Below the pieces are notes generated by a model. That model was not told the DNA's origin, did no database searches, and was given only the letters and a program-made list of their open reading frames with translations. From the NCBI RefSeq assembly GCF_035046485.1, contig NC_085138.1, positions 67,510,580 to 67,574,579 of the forward strand: DNA of 64,000 nt, given 5' to 3'. Numbering within the stretch: position 1 is the first letter of the stretch; every line of letters starts with the position of its first letter. Position numbers and translations under genes: made by a program. Source of the stretch: Aedes albopictus. Taxonomy: Eukaryota > Arthropoda > Insecta > Diptera > Culicidae. Shown one piece after another: positions 1 through 11,990 of the stretch.

Positions 1-3000
1 AATTTCTCTAGGAGATTCTCCAGAAATTATTCCAGGAATTTCTCCAGAAATTCCTCCAGGAATTTCTCCAGGAAATCCTCCAGGAATTCCACCATGTATT
101 TCTCCAGGAATTAGTTTAAGAATTTCTCCAGGAATTCCTCCAGGAATTTCTCCAGGAATTCTTCAAAGATTTCTCCAGAAATTCCTCAAGAATTCCCCCA
201 GCACTTTCTCTATAGATGCCTTCAGGAATTCCTCCAGAAATTCCTCCGCGAATTCCTCCAGGAATTCTTTCAGTGATTTCTACTTGAATTCCCTTGAAAA
301 TTCCCCCAGTGATTTTTCATGTTATTGCTACAGGAATTTTTCCCGGGATTCCTCTAGGGATTTCTCAAGAAGTTTCCTCAGGATTTTCCACATATATTAA
401 TCCAAGGATTCCTCAAGGGATTTCGTAAGTCATTTTTTTTAGATATTATTCTCAGAATCCCACTAGATATTCCTTCTGGAGATCTTTTTTGGAAACCTCC
501 AGAAATTCCTCCAGGAATTTCTCCAGTGATTTCTCTAGAAATTCACCCAAAAAATTTTCGAGGAATTCCTCCTGAAATATTTTCACGAATTTCACCAGGA
601 ATTCCTCCAGGAACTTCTACTCGAATTCCTCTAGAGATTTCACCAGGAAATCCTCCAGGAATTACTCCAGGAATTCCTCCAGCAATTCCTCCATGAGTTC
701 CTCCAGCAATTCCTCCATGAGTTCCTCCAGGAATTCCTCAAGGAATTCCTCCAGAAATTCCTCCAGAAATTCCTCCAGAAATTCCTCCAGGAATTCCTTC
801 AGAAATTCCTCCAGGAATTTCTCCAGGAATTCCTCCAGGAATTTTTCCAGGAATTCCTCCAGGAATTTCTCCAGGAATTCCTCCAGGAATTTCTCCAGGA
901 ATTCCTCCAGGAATTTCTCCAGAAATTCCTCCAGGAGTTCCTCCAGGAATTCCTCCAGGAATTCCTCTAGAAGTTTCTCCAGGGATTCCTTCAGGAATTT
1001 CTCCACGAATTTCTCCAGTAAATCCTCCAGGAATTCCTCCAGAAATTTCTCCAGGAATTCCTCCAGAAATTCCTCCCGGAATTGCTCCAGAAATCCCTCC
1101 AGAAAATCCTCCAGGAATTCCTCCAGAAATTCCTCCAGGAATTCCTCCAGAAATTCCTTCAGGAATTTGTCCAGAAATTCCTCCTGGAATTCCTCCAGAA
1201 ATTCCTTCAGGAATTCCTCCAGAAATTCCTCCAGAAATTCCTCCAGGAGTTCCTTCAGAAATTCCTCCAGGAATTTCTCCAGGAATTCCTCCAGGAATTT
1301 CTCCAGGAATTCCTCCAGCAATTCCTCCATGAGTTCCTCCAGCAATTCCTCCATGAGCTCCTCCAGGAATTCCTCCAGGAATTCCTCCAGAAACTCCTCC
1401 AGAAATTTCTCCAGGAATTCCTTCAGAAATTCCTCCAGGAATTTCTCCAGGAATTCCTCCAGGAATTTCTCCAGGAATTCCTCCAGGAATTTCTCCAGGA
1501 ATTCCTCCAGGAATTTCTCCAGGAATTCCTCCAGGAATTTCTCCAGGAATTCCTCCAGGAGTTCCTCCAGGAATTCCTCCAGGCATTCCTCCAGAAGTTT
1601 CTCCAGGGATTCCTTCAGGAATTTCTCCACGAATTTCTCCAGAAAATCCTCCAGGAATTCCTCCAGAAATTCCTCCAGGAATTCCTCCAGAAATTCCTCC
1701 CGGAATTGCTCCAGAAATTCCTCCAGAAATTCTTCCAGATTTTCCTCCAGGAATTCCTCCAGAAATTCCTCCAGGAATTCGTCCAGAAATTCCTCCAGAA
1801 ATTCGTCCAGAAATTCCTCCAGGAATTCCTCCAGAAATTCCTCCAGGAATTCCTCCAGAAATTCCTCCAGGAATTCCTCCAGAAATTCCTCCAGGAATTC
1901 CTCCAGAAATTCCTCCAGGAATTCCTCCAGAAATTCCTCCAGGAATTCCTCCAGAAATTCCTCCAGGAATTCCTCCAGAAATTCCTTCAGGAATTTGTCC
2001 AGAAATTCCTCCTGGAATTCCTCCAGAAATTCCTTCAGGAATTCCTCCAGAAATTCCTCCAGGAATTTCTCCAGAAATTCATGCAGTAATTTCTCCAGAA
2101 ATTCCTCCAGGAATTCCTCCAGAAATTCCTCCAGGAAATCCTTCAGAAATTCCTCCAGGAATTCCTCCAGAAATTCTTCCTGGAATTCCTCCAGAAATTA
2201 CTCCAGGAATTCCTCCAGAAATTCCTCCGGGAATTCCTCCAGAAATTCGTCCAGGAATTTCTCCAGATATTCCTCCACGAATTCCTCCAGAAGTTTCTCC
2301 AGGAATTCCTCCAGAAATTCCTCCTGGAATTCCTCCAGAAATTCCTCCTGGAATTCCTCCAGAAATTTCTCCAGGAATTCCTCCAGAAATTCCTCCAGGA
2401 ATTCCTCCAGAAATTCCTCCAGGAATTCCTCCAGATATTCTTCCAGGGATTCCTCCAGGAATTCCTCCAGAAATTCTTCCAGGAATTCCTCCAGGAAGTT
2501 CTCCAGGAATTCCTCCAGGGATTCCTTCAGGAATTTTTCCAGGAATTCCTTCAGGAATTTCTCCAGGAATTCCTCCAGGAATTTCTCCAGGAATTTCTCC
2601 AGAAATTCCACCAGGAATTTCTCCAGGAATTTCTCCAGGAATTCCTCCAGGAATTCCTCCAAGGTATTTTTCCAGGAATTCCTCCAGGAGTTTCTCCAAG
2701 AGTTTTTCCAGGAGTTCCTCCATGAATTTGTCCATGAATTCCTTCAGGAATTTTTCCATGAATTCCTCCAGGAATTTTAGGAGGAATTCCTGCAGGAATT
2801 TCTCCTGGAATTCCTCCAGGAATATCTCCAGAAATTCCTTTAGGGTTTTTTTCAGGAATTCCGCTAGCAATTTTCCCAGGAATTCCACCAGGAATATCTT
2901 CAGGGATTCAACCAGTATTTTCTCCAGAAACTCCTCCAGGAGTTTCTCCAGGAATTTCTCCAGGAATACCTTCAAGAGTTGCTCCTGAAACTCCTCCAGG

Positions 3001-3008
3001 AATGCCTC
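1..3008. repeat. 12-bp GGAATTCCTCCA minisatellite, block 1
   Basis: The block is almost continuous tandem copies of a 12-bp unit (GGAATTCCTCCA and one- or two-base variants), decayed at the left end (1-600) and cleaner from about 660 to 2700. Each unit contains the 8-bp palindrome GGAATTCC and usually an EcoRI site. Dimeric 24-bp forms dominate locally, for example alternating GGAATTCCTCCA and GGAATTTCTCCA around 1440-1560 and GGAATTCCTCCA with GAAATTCCTCCA around 1800-1990. Because 12 is divisible by 3 and the unit has no stop on either strand, long open frames of low-complexity peptide appear in several frames. They are by-products of the repeat, not genes. Confidence 0.95.
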
Positions 3009-3424
3009 CAGTGTTTGGTAAATGCTTGTTTGGGAGAGGTTCACGTTGGTTCGTGGATTGTTCTAGATTGATGTTGACTGATCTAAATATAATTTCATAG
3101 ATCTTTCCTTCAGTTTCTCGGAGCATGAATCAAAGAATTGCCAAGCAAAACAGATAATGTTTAGACACCGCATCCAATTCAGGCATCGCTCCGAGTTCTG
3201 ATGGCTTTCTGTTGGGAAGGAAAAACTTAATTCCAAGTACGATACAGCAACAAATACCGAGACGGAAACCGAGAAACGCGCCCCAACCTAAGCTTAGAAG
3301 GAACCGAGCCACTAATTCCTGTTTTCCGGAACGTGAACTCGCACGGCTGACTCTCAGTGTGACAGATGGAGGACGACGTTGGGTGGTGCGGCGCGCGGTT
3401 GAAGCAAAGAGATAATGGAGGTGC
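3009..3424 (-). repeat. Inverted-pair sequence, left copy
   Basis: This ~416-bp stretch is the reverse complement of 8341-8775 with scattered differences. In both copies one end runs straight into the minisatellite (ending near the CTCCAGTG junction) and the other ends at an ATAATGG(A/T)GGTGC motif. On the minus strand a 60-codon open stretch (3130-3312) is closely matched by the right copy, but upstream of it this copy does not line up in one frame. I do not recognise the family. It could be a transposon carrying the minisatellite, or a segmental inverted duplication. Confidence 0.8.
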
Positions 3425-3535
3425 CACTATCTTGGTAAGCGTCTCCAAAAACAAAAGCCTTCGATCCGATTAGGGACCGAGAAATGGGAGCTTGCGGTAC
3501 ATGGCAGTTATTTAAGCCGGGTGCTTTGGAATCGG
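3425..3535. other. Unassigned spacer
   Basis: Short non-repetitive sequence between the inverted-pair copy and the direct duplication. No gene, terminal repeat or tandem repeat is visible. Confidence 0.5.
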
Positions 3536-4223
3536 GATCATTTCCGGTATGTGAGTGAATGGCGGACGATTTAGTGACAGCGGAGATTTATGCGGTTATT
3601 ACTGTGACCTATGGGTTTGTTTGTCAAGTTTTTTTTATCTCTAGCTTATTTTGAGTATGGGAGAATTATCTGCAACATTGTGGCAACAAGGGCTGTTGAC
3701 TTCATGTGAAAATTTTTATTACATAAATGTAAATCATCACATATTTTTTTAAATTATATTCAAATATCTTTCTTTTCAGGTACGGACAAAATACTATGAG
3801 TTAACTAAATATTTAGGTAGCTCCTTCAGTATAGATGAATTTTGACAAGCTTTACTAGAATCGTGAGTACTTATAGACTTTGAGTAAAAACAATGAATTT
3901 TATAATGGCTACCATTCGTAAAACCTGTTTATTAAGAAGTGATTTATAAACTGATGAAAAAGTAACAAAACTCGATCAAGCTTTTCAAACACCATGATAA
4001 CTTATAAGATTAATCCAACTTATGAGAAAAAACCTCTTTCGTATGTATTTCTTCAATCAGAGGATTACGTTCTATTCTCGAACATCCCACCTATTGTGCA
4101 ATACCAATTATAACACTAGTAAAGCCTACCAAAATGAAACAATAAATTCTTTTCGATTCTCATATTATGATTCCATGTCGCCGCCCCTCTATGAAACATG
4201 AATATCCACTTCGGAAAAAAGCA
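3536..4223 (+). repeat. Direct duplication, copy 1 (688 bp)
   Basis: Nearly identical to 5834-6513. Both copies begin GATCATTTCCGGTATG and end TTCGGAAAAAAGCA. Differences are few: single bases, homopolymer length, and a short indel near 4097 where this copy has about ten extra bases. The sequence is AT-rich with no supported coding region. It lacks TG...CA ends at its boundaries, so I do not call it an LTR. Confidence 0.85.
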
Positions 4224-5833
4224 GGTATCAGGTATCAGTAGGTCGGCTCAAGAGGCACGTTCTCCTCCATTTGGGAAATTTGTGCCATCGCCATGAATAC
4301 GAGCCTATTCATCATTTACCTGAGGGAGAGCGAAGGGAGGAATAAGGGATGGGATAGGGAAAGGGAAGGTAAGGGAATAGGGTCGATATAATCGCATAAG
4401 CGTACCACAACGGGTTCAAACAGCGCCCTGAAAAGGGCACTGTAGAAAACGCATAAAGCGTAAAGTAAGCCTATAGCTACTTGCCACAACGGGTTCAGAA
4501 CAACAGAACATCCTGAAGATTCAGGCTTCTTAGGTCAATTTCACTTAATCAAGTGTTTACCGAGTACTCGGAAACGCAGTTGCGTAAAAACTGGGTAGTT
4601 ACATATCAAATGATTCAAAGTTCCACAGTCGGATTCTCAGCTAAGATATACAAATGAAGCAGCCTGTTGAGGCTTGTGATGGACAAAATCATAAGTAGGA
4701 AAACCACATTGAGTTATCTCAATTGCGTTTCTGCTACGAGATTCCTCAAAAGTCATGGCAAGACTCCCGCATGGGGGCATCCACAAACACTCAATTTCCA
4801 AATCGCTGCTTGACGTAATGCCGAGAAGAGATGTTGGTTTTTGAGCATTTGGTAAATCCAATTGGTAATCATTGAAAGATAAATAGGACAATCCGTGTGG
4901 CTTCCAATATGGAATCGGAAGGTTCGTGTTCAAAAGTATCATGGAAATCCGAGAAAACACCCAAACAAAATTATTTTTGAATGAATGCGTTTCCAATATC
5001 GTAAACAACATTGTGTAAACAAATCACAGTGGACTTTCCATTTTGGTAAGCATGTTGGTTCCCATGGAGAGGCATGTTTGCTAGAAAAACATCACGGGTG
5101 TGATGCTCGACAAAGCGTGCAAATGCGAAACCATATTGGTGTTAATTAAAACATTACATCTACATAGAAATCCTCCCTACGAAAGTAAGGTTCTTGGACC
5201 AAAGCTGTTCTTTTATGCTGAAGATTGATCTGAGCTGTCATAACCATAGCCACTACCCAAACTAGGCACGATCAAACTCTTACAATCACAACACAAGAAA
5301 AAAGAGCAGCGATAAAAACCAATTCGGTATCGATTGAAGAGCGCCAGAGACGAACATACACAGAGAACACTGTGAAGAACGCATAATGCGAAGAGCCATA
5401 TACGATATAATTAAAACTAATAAACAACATACTAATAATCCCACCCTTATTGAGCCTCGCAGTTGAGGCTTAAGAAGGATAGCAGATTATCTCGGAGAAA
5501 CACAAGGTCAACTGCACCATTGCTCCGGTTAGCGCAGTAAGGGCAGAATACTGTGGAGGGCGCCCTAGTACTCCACAGGCTCCGTTTGTAGTTAGGTTTT
5601 TATTAGACCCCCCTAACCATTCAGTCTTTGGCACGGTAAGCATAAAGCCGCATAACACCATGAATTAGGGGTCACCTGTTTAGTGGACTCTTACCACTGG
5701 ATCAGGCGATCCGTAGTGTTATTCTTAGCCAATTGAGACAACCGCTACCGACACTACACAGCTATCTAGGCTGATCGGGAAAAGAAGTTAACATTGATGG
5801 TCAACTTCCAAACGAGCCCGAACAGCCCGAAAA
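4224..5833. other. 1.6-kb segment between the direct repeats
   Basis: Contains a purine-rich stretch near 4320-4380 and the motif CCACAACGGGTTCA twice (about 4406 and 4485). A 124-codon minus-strand open frame (4637-5011) has no recognisable domain. It may be a dispersed-repeat fragment, but no element boundaries are visible beyond the flanking direct repeats. Confidence 0.4.
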
Positions 5834-6513
5834 GATCATTTCCGGTATGTGAGTGAATGGCGGACGATTTAGTGACAGCGGAGATTTATGCGGTTATTAC
5901 TGTGACCTATGAGTTTGTTTGTCAAGTTTTTTTTATCTCTAGCTTATTTTGAGTATGGGAGAATTATCTGCAACATTGTGGCAACAAGGGCTGTTGACTT
6001 CATGTGAAAATTTTTATTACATAAATGTAAATCATCACATATTTTTTTTAATTATATTCAAATATCTTTCTTTTCAGGTACGGACAAAATACTATGAGTT
6101 AACTAAATATTTAGGTAGCTCCTTCAGTATAGATGAATTTTGACAAGCTTTACTAGAATCGTGAGTACTTATAGACTTTGAGTAAAAACAATGAATTTTA
6201 TAATGGCTACCATTCGTAAAACCTGTTTATTAAGAAGTGATTTATAAACTGATGAAAAAGTAACAAAACTCGATCAAGCTTTTCAAACACCATGATAACT
6301 TATAAGATTAATCCAACTTATGAGAAAAAACCTCTTTCGTATGTATTTCTTCAATCAGAGGATTACGTTCTATTCTCGAACATCCCACCTATACCAATTA
6401 TAACACTAGTAAAGCCTACCAAAATGAAACAATAAATTCTTTTCGATTCTCATATTATGATTCCATGTCGCCGCCCCTCTATGAAACATGAATATCCACT
6501 TCGGAAAAAAGCA
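5834..6513 (+). repeat. Direct duplication, copy 2 (680 bp)
   Basis: Second copy of 3536-4223, same orientation, 2298 bp downstream. The short indel near 6390 and high identity elsewhere point to a fairly recent duplication. The sequence after it (6514 on) is unrelated to that after copy 1. Confidence 0.85.
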
Positions 6514-6949
6514 AACATCAAGTGCAAACAAATATCCCCCGCCCAACAACCGAAATGACATGAGCCACATGAGCCGAACCGATTACCCAAACCAATCCCC
6601 ATCGATGGCAATCTAATCGAATCGTAAACCTCTCCAAAAAGGAACGGTATCAAACGCAGCAAGCCTTCAACAACCCGAATTCCGTACCCATTTGAAATGC
6701 AATCACGATCACGTTTAGCCCGCACCGCACCCTTCTTCTGACCGACTGACTCCACCACCCTTCCAGTTCGTTGTAACCAAACCAATGCATACCTCGTCAT
6801 CACCGGCATAGCTTTATCCGGGTAGTACCTAGCGTTCAACTGGTTCCTCAGAAAGGGTATACATTCGTTCTTTAATCTACCATTTCTTCCAAAATGTATG
6901 AAGTTTTGTATCAAAGAAGAATAAACCTCCGGGAATTCTACTGAGAACT
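6514..6949. other. Unassigned sequence left of minisatellite block 2
   Basis: Moderately GC-balanced DNA. A minus-strand frame (6450-7115, 221 codons) crosses it, but its N-terminal third is translated minisatellite and its C-terminal end lies in the direct repeat, so it is a chimeric open frame rather than a supported gene. Confidence 0.4.
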
Positions 6950-8340
6950 GGGTATCCCCAGAAGAACTTCTGGAAAAATTCCTGGAAGATTTCCCGGAGT
7001 AATTAACAAAGAAACTCTTTAAGGAATGTCCAGAGAAATTTCCAGAGGAATTCCCATAGAAATTCTTGGAGGAATTTCTGAAGAAAATCCAAGAGAAATT
7101 TCTTAAGGAGTCCATAAAGGAACTTTCAACAGCATTCCTGGAAGAATTTCAAAAAAAAAAACCTGAAGGATTTTCTAAAAGAATTCCTGGAGGAATTCCT
7201 TGAAGAATTCCTGGTGAAATTTCCACAGGAATGCATCCATGAACTACTCTGAAATTCCCCTGAAATTCTCCTGGGAATTATTCTGGGAATTCCTCCGAAA
7301 ATTCTTTGGGGTATTCCTTTGGAAAATCCTCTGGGAATTTTTCCTCAGTAAATTTCTCTGGGAATTCCCCCAGGAATGACTCCGAGAATCCCTCATGGAC
7401 TTCCTCGGGAAATTTCTTGGGGAATTCATCCGGGAACATCTCTAGAAATTCCTCCGCAAGTTTTTTTAGTATTCCTCCATTAATTCTTCTGGGAAACTCT
7501 TCTGGTAATTCGTCCAGGATTTCCTGCGGTAATTCCTCTGGGAATTTCTCTTGGATTCTTCAAGAAAATTCTCTTTGAATTCCACCAGAAAATCCTCTGG
7601 GAATTCCATAAAGAGTTCCTCTTGTAACTCCTCTTGTAGGGATTCCACCAGGAATTTCCCTGGGAATTCCACCTGAAATTTCCTTGGGAAATCTATCAAG
7701 AATTCCACAAGGAGTTTCTCTGGAAATTTCTCCAGAAATTATTTTGCGAATTCCTCTAGGAATTGCTCTGGGAATTCTTCCAGGAATTCCTCCGGAAATT
7801 CCTCCAGCAATTCCTCTAGGAATTCCTCCAGAAATTCCTCAAAAAATTTCTTTGGAAATTCGTCAAGAAATTTCTTTGGAAATTCTTCAAAGAATTTCTT
7901 TGGAAATTTCTTCGGAAATTCCTCCAGGAATTCTTCACGAAATTTTTCCAGGAATTACTCCATAAATTCCTCCAGGAATTCCTCCAGAAAATCCTCCAGG
8001 AATTCCTCCAGGAATTCCTCCAGGAATTCCTCCAGAAATTCCTCCAGGAATTGCTACAAGTCCTTCAGAAATTGCTACAAGAATTCTTTCAGGAATCCTA
8101 CAGGAATTCCTTCAGGAGTTCCTCCAGGTATTCCTTCATGAATTCCTCCAGGAATTCCTTCGGAAATTCCTCCAGAAATTTCTCCGGTGATCCTCGAGGA
8201 GTTCTTTCATGAATTCTTTCGGAAATTCCTCCAGGAAGTCCTCCAGAAATTCGTTTGGGAGTTCTTCTAGGCATTCTTCTGTGATACTTTTGGAAATTTC
8301 TCCACAAATTTCTCCAATAATTCTTCCGAAAATTCCCCTC
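6950..8340. repeat. Decayed GGAATTCC minisatellite, block 2
   Basis: Diverged copies of the 12-bp unit. Around 7130-7230 the orientation is mostly GAATTCCTGGAGG; from about 7440 it is CTCCAGGAATTCC. Units vary in length and sequence, so this block looks older than block 1. Confidence 0.85.
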
Positions 8341-8775
8341 GCACCACCATTATCTCTTTGCTTCATTCAACCACGCGCCGCACCACCCGTCGTAGTTCTC
8401 CATCTGTCACACTGACTGGCACTGGAGTCAGCCGTGCGAGTTCACGTTCCGGAAAACAGGAATTAGTAGCTCGGTTCCTTCTTTTCTTAGGTGGGGGCGC
8501 ATTCCTCGGTTTCCGTCTCGGTATTTGTTACTATATCGTACTTGGAATTAAGTTTTTCCTTCCCAGCAGAAAGCCATCAGAACTCGGAGCAATGCCTGAG
8601 TTGTATGTGGTGTCTAAACATTATCTGTTTTGCTTGGCAGTTCTTTGACAAAGGCTTCGAGAAACTGAAGGGTAGATCTATGAAATTATATCTAGATCAG
8701 TCAAGATCAATCTGGAACAATCCACGTACCAACGTGAACCTCTCCCAAACAAGCATTAACCAAGCACTGGAGGAA
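8341..8775 (+). repeat. Inverted-pair sequence, right copy
   Basis: Reverse complement of 3009-3424. On the plus strand it has a continuous 96-codon open frame (8358-8648). The last ~60 codons contain FLGFRLGI, the run FLPSRKPSELGAMPEL and VSKHYLFCLA, and closely match the minus-strand frame of the other copy. No known domain is recognised, and similarity between two recent copies is weak evidence for a protein. Minisatellite flanks it on both sides. Confidence 0.8.
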
Positions 8776-9500
8776 TTTCTGGAGAAATTCGTGGATGAAT
8801 TTCTGGAGGAGTTTCAGGAGGAATTCTTGGAGGTATTCCTGAAAATATCCTGGAGGAATTCCTGGAGGAATTCCTGGATATATTCCTGGAGGAATTCCTG
8901 AAGAAATTCCTGGAGGAATTCCTGAAGAAATTCCTGGAGGAATTCCTGAAGAAATTCCTGGAGGAATTCCTGAAGAAATTCCTGGAGGAATTCCTGAAGA
9001 AATTCCTGGAGGAATTCCTGAAGAAATTCCTGGAGGAATTCCTGAAGAAATTCCTGGAGGAATTCCTGAAGAAATTCCTGGAGGAATTCCTGAAGAAATT
9101 CCTGGAGAAAATCCTGGAGTTATTCCTGGAGGAATTCCTGGAGAAATTCCAGAAGGAATTCCTGGAGAAATTCCTGGAGGAATTCCTGGAGAAATTCTTG
9201 GAAGAATTCCTGGAAGAATTCCTGGAGGAATTCCTGGAGGAATTTTGGAGGAATTCCTGGAGAAATTCCTGGAGGAATTCCTGGAGGAATTCCTGGAGGA
9301 ATTCCTGGAGGAATTCCTGGAGAATGTCCTGAAGGAATTCCTGGAGAAATTCCCGAAAGAATTCCTGAAGAAATTCCTGGAGGAATTCCTGGAGAAATTT
9401 CTTGAGCAATTCCTGGAGAAATTCCTGGATTATCTCATGGAAAAATTCCTGGAGGAATTCCTGGAAAAACTCCTTGAGGAATTCCTGGAGAAGGAATTCC
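8766..9500. repeat. GGAATTCC minisatellite, reverse orientation, 24-bp dimers
   Basis: The unit reads GAGGAATTCCTG on the plus strand, the reverse complement of block 1. From about 8880 to 9110 the array is a near-perfect 24-bp dimer (GAGGAATTCCTG plus AAGAAATTCCTG), indicating recent amplification. Confidence 0.93.
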
Positions 9501-10500
9501 TTCAGGATTTCCTCGAGAAGTTCCTCCAGGAATTCCTCCTGAAATTACGACAGGAATTCCTACAGGAATTCCATCAGGAATTACTACAGGAATTCTCCAG
9601 GAATTCTTCCGGAAATTCCTCCAGGAATTCCTTCAGGAATTTCTCATGGATTTTTTTCTGGAATTTCTCCAGGAATTCCTCCACGAAACACCCCAGGAAT
9701 TCCTCTAGGAACTACACCAGGAGTTCCTTCAGGTATAACTCCAGGAATTCCTGCAGGAATTCCTCCAGGATTCCTCCAGGAATTTCTCCAGGAATTTCTC
9801 CAGGAGTTCCTCCAGGTATAACTCCAGGAATTCCTGCAAGAATTCCTACAGGAATTCCTTCGAAAATTGTACTAGTTATTCCTCTGGAAATTCTTCAAGA
9901 AATTCTTCCAGGAATTCCTCCAGGAATTCCTCCAGGAATTCCTCCAGGAATTCCTCCAGGAATTCCTCCAGAAATTCCCCCGGGAATTTCTCCAGGAATT
10001 TTTTTTTCTGGGAATTTCTTGGAAATTTGTTCAAGAATTTTTCAGCGATTTTCTCCATGAATTCTTTTGGAAATTTCTCAGAGAATCTCTCCAGGAATTC
10101 CTTCTCAGATTTCTTCAGGAAGTTTTCCAGAATTCATTCTAGTAATATTTTTTTCGAAAATTGCTCCCAAAGTTGCTGCAGCAATTTCTCAAGGAATTCT
10201 TCAAGAAATTCCCCCAGAAATTGGTAAGAAAATTCTGCCAGGTATTCTTTCAAAAATTCCTCTCCGGACATTCCTTCAGGTATGCCTTCGGGTAATTCCA
10301 ACAGGAATGCATTCTATTATTATTCCAGAGATTCCTTGGGGAACTCCTTCATAAGTTCCTCCGAGTATTTTTCCATGAATTCTTCGGGTATTTTTGCTAG
10401 GAATTCCATAGGGAATGTTTCCTGCACTCCAGAAATTCCTTCGAAAATTCGCTCTGGAATTCCGCCAGAAATTTCTTAAAGGAATGTTTTCGGGCATTCC
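9500..10500. repeat. GGAATTCC minisatellite, forward orientation
   Basis: After a palindromic switch near 9490-9525 the array runs as CTCCAGGAATTCC units, cleanest at 9900-9990. Quality decays toward 10500. Confidence 0.9.
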
Positions 10501-11345
10501 TTAAAGAATTTCTTCAAAAACTCGTTTTTTTTTCAGAGATTCTTTGGGAATCCCTATATTAATTTCTTTGAAAGTTTTTCCAGGTATTTTTTTCGGAATT
10601 TTCCAAAAAAATCATTCATGGATTCAACCTAAGAGTTATTCAAGGATTCTCCCTGAAGTTCCTTAACGCATTTTTTTCCAAAATTGGTCCACTCATTTCT
10701 AAAGAAATTCAAAAAAATATTTCTTCAGAATTCCTCTAAGGATTTCTTCAGGAGTTCATCGAAGGAATTCAATCAAGGATTCCTACGGGAAATCTCCTAA
10801 TGATTCATCCAGTAGTTTTTTAAAAAATGCCTCCGGAAATTATTTTAAAGATTCTTACAGACACTTTTTAGAGGATTTCTCTAGGAATTTTTCAAATCAT
10901 TTCTGAAGTACTTTTACTATGATTTCTCCAGAATTTCCTCTAAGGATTTCTCTTGGAATTTTTCAACTTGTTCCTCCGGGTATTCTTTTAACCAATTGAC
11001 CATGAGTTTTTCCTCCGTGGAATATTTCCATGGAATTATCCAGGATTTGCTTTCAAAATTCAACCAAGGGTATGTTCCACGGTTTCTTCAAGAACTGCTC
11101 CATGGTGTCCCTCAGAACTTTCTCCAAAAATTCTCACACTGACTTCTCCAGGAAATCTTTTAATGAATCTTCCCCCCTAAAGGAATCTTCGAACATACTT
11201 CAAGAGATTTCTTCAAGAATAGCTTTATGTATTGTCCTGAAATACATACCAAAATTTATCCTAGAATTTTTCAAGCATATTCTCTTTATTTTTTATCGTT
11301 TCCACCGAAGATTCCTTCAAGGATTCTTTCAGGAATTTCTTTGAG
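10501..11345. repeat. Strongly decayed minisatellite
   Basis: Scattered TTCAGGAATTC-like and TTCTCCAGGAA-like words without regular spacing. The 104-codon open frame at 11030-11344 is a translation of this repeat. No gene seen. Confidence 0.6.
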
Positions 11346-11739
11346 ATTTCCTCCAAGAACACCTGAAAGGATTCCGACAAAACACCTCCATTAGGGCAGC
11401 CTATTTATTGCACCCATAAACAAATGGAAACGCTCCATAGAAAATCAAAAAGTGTTCCATAAAGAATGAACATTTGTTCCATGAAAATGTGCAATGTTAC
11501 CCATAAATAATTGAAAACGTTCCATACTTTATTAAAAATGTACCGGGAAAACATTAAATTTTCTCATTAAATGTGAAGTTTTGCACCAATAAATAATACT
11601 GAAATGCTCCATATTAAAATACAAATGCTCCATAGAAAAATGCAAATGCTCCATAAAAATTAAAATTGTACCCATAAAAAATTTAATATTGCTCCATAAA
11701 AAAATTCAAGTGCACCATAAAAAATTTAAATTGCACCAT

Positions 11740-11990
11740 TGAAAATAGACAAATGCTCCATAAGTATTATCAAACTGCACCATAGAAAATATGAATTGCT
11801 CCATGAAAAATTGAAAATCCCCCATAGATAGCATATTCTCATAATCTAATTCGACAGGGCTGGATTGATTTACATTGCACTGCTTTAGTTGTGCAAATGT
11901 TCAAAGTTATGAAGAATTTATTATTTTTTTATGGAGCAAATTGTATTTTATGTTTAGCAGTTTGATAATACTTATGGAGCATTTGTCTAT
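11740..11990. repeat. Inner inverted repeat of the left TIR
   Basis: A segment of the left arm (CAAATGCTCCATAAGTATTATCAAACTG, about 11750-11780, quoted in part) reappears inverted at about 11950-11990. The left arm therefore ends in its own hairpin. Confidence 0.6.

Noticed and set aside
1..3008. CRISPR-like regular array
   Set aside because: No unique spacers; units are contiguous and only 12 bp, and the genome is plainly eukaryotic.
662..3044. Long open frames on both strands (up to 695 codons) encoding FLEEFLEK-, NSSRNSSR- or [12 protein letters not shown] peptides
   Set aside because: Translations of a stop-free 12-bp repeat in all frames; the frames overlap on both strands, with no domain, splice or promoter support.
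3536..6513. LTR retrotransposon with 688-bp LTRs
   Set aside because: The direct repeats do not begin TG or form inverted ends, there is no flanking target duplication, and no gag-pol or clear priming site lies in the 1.6-kb interior.
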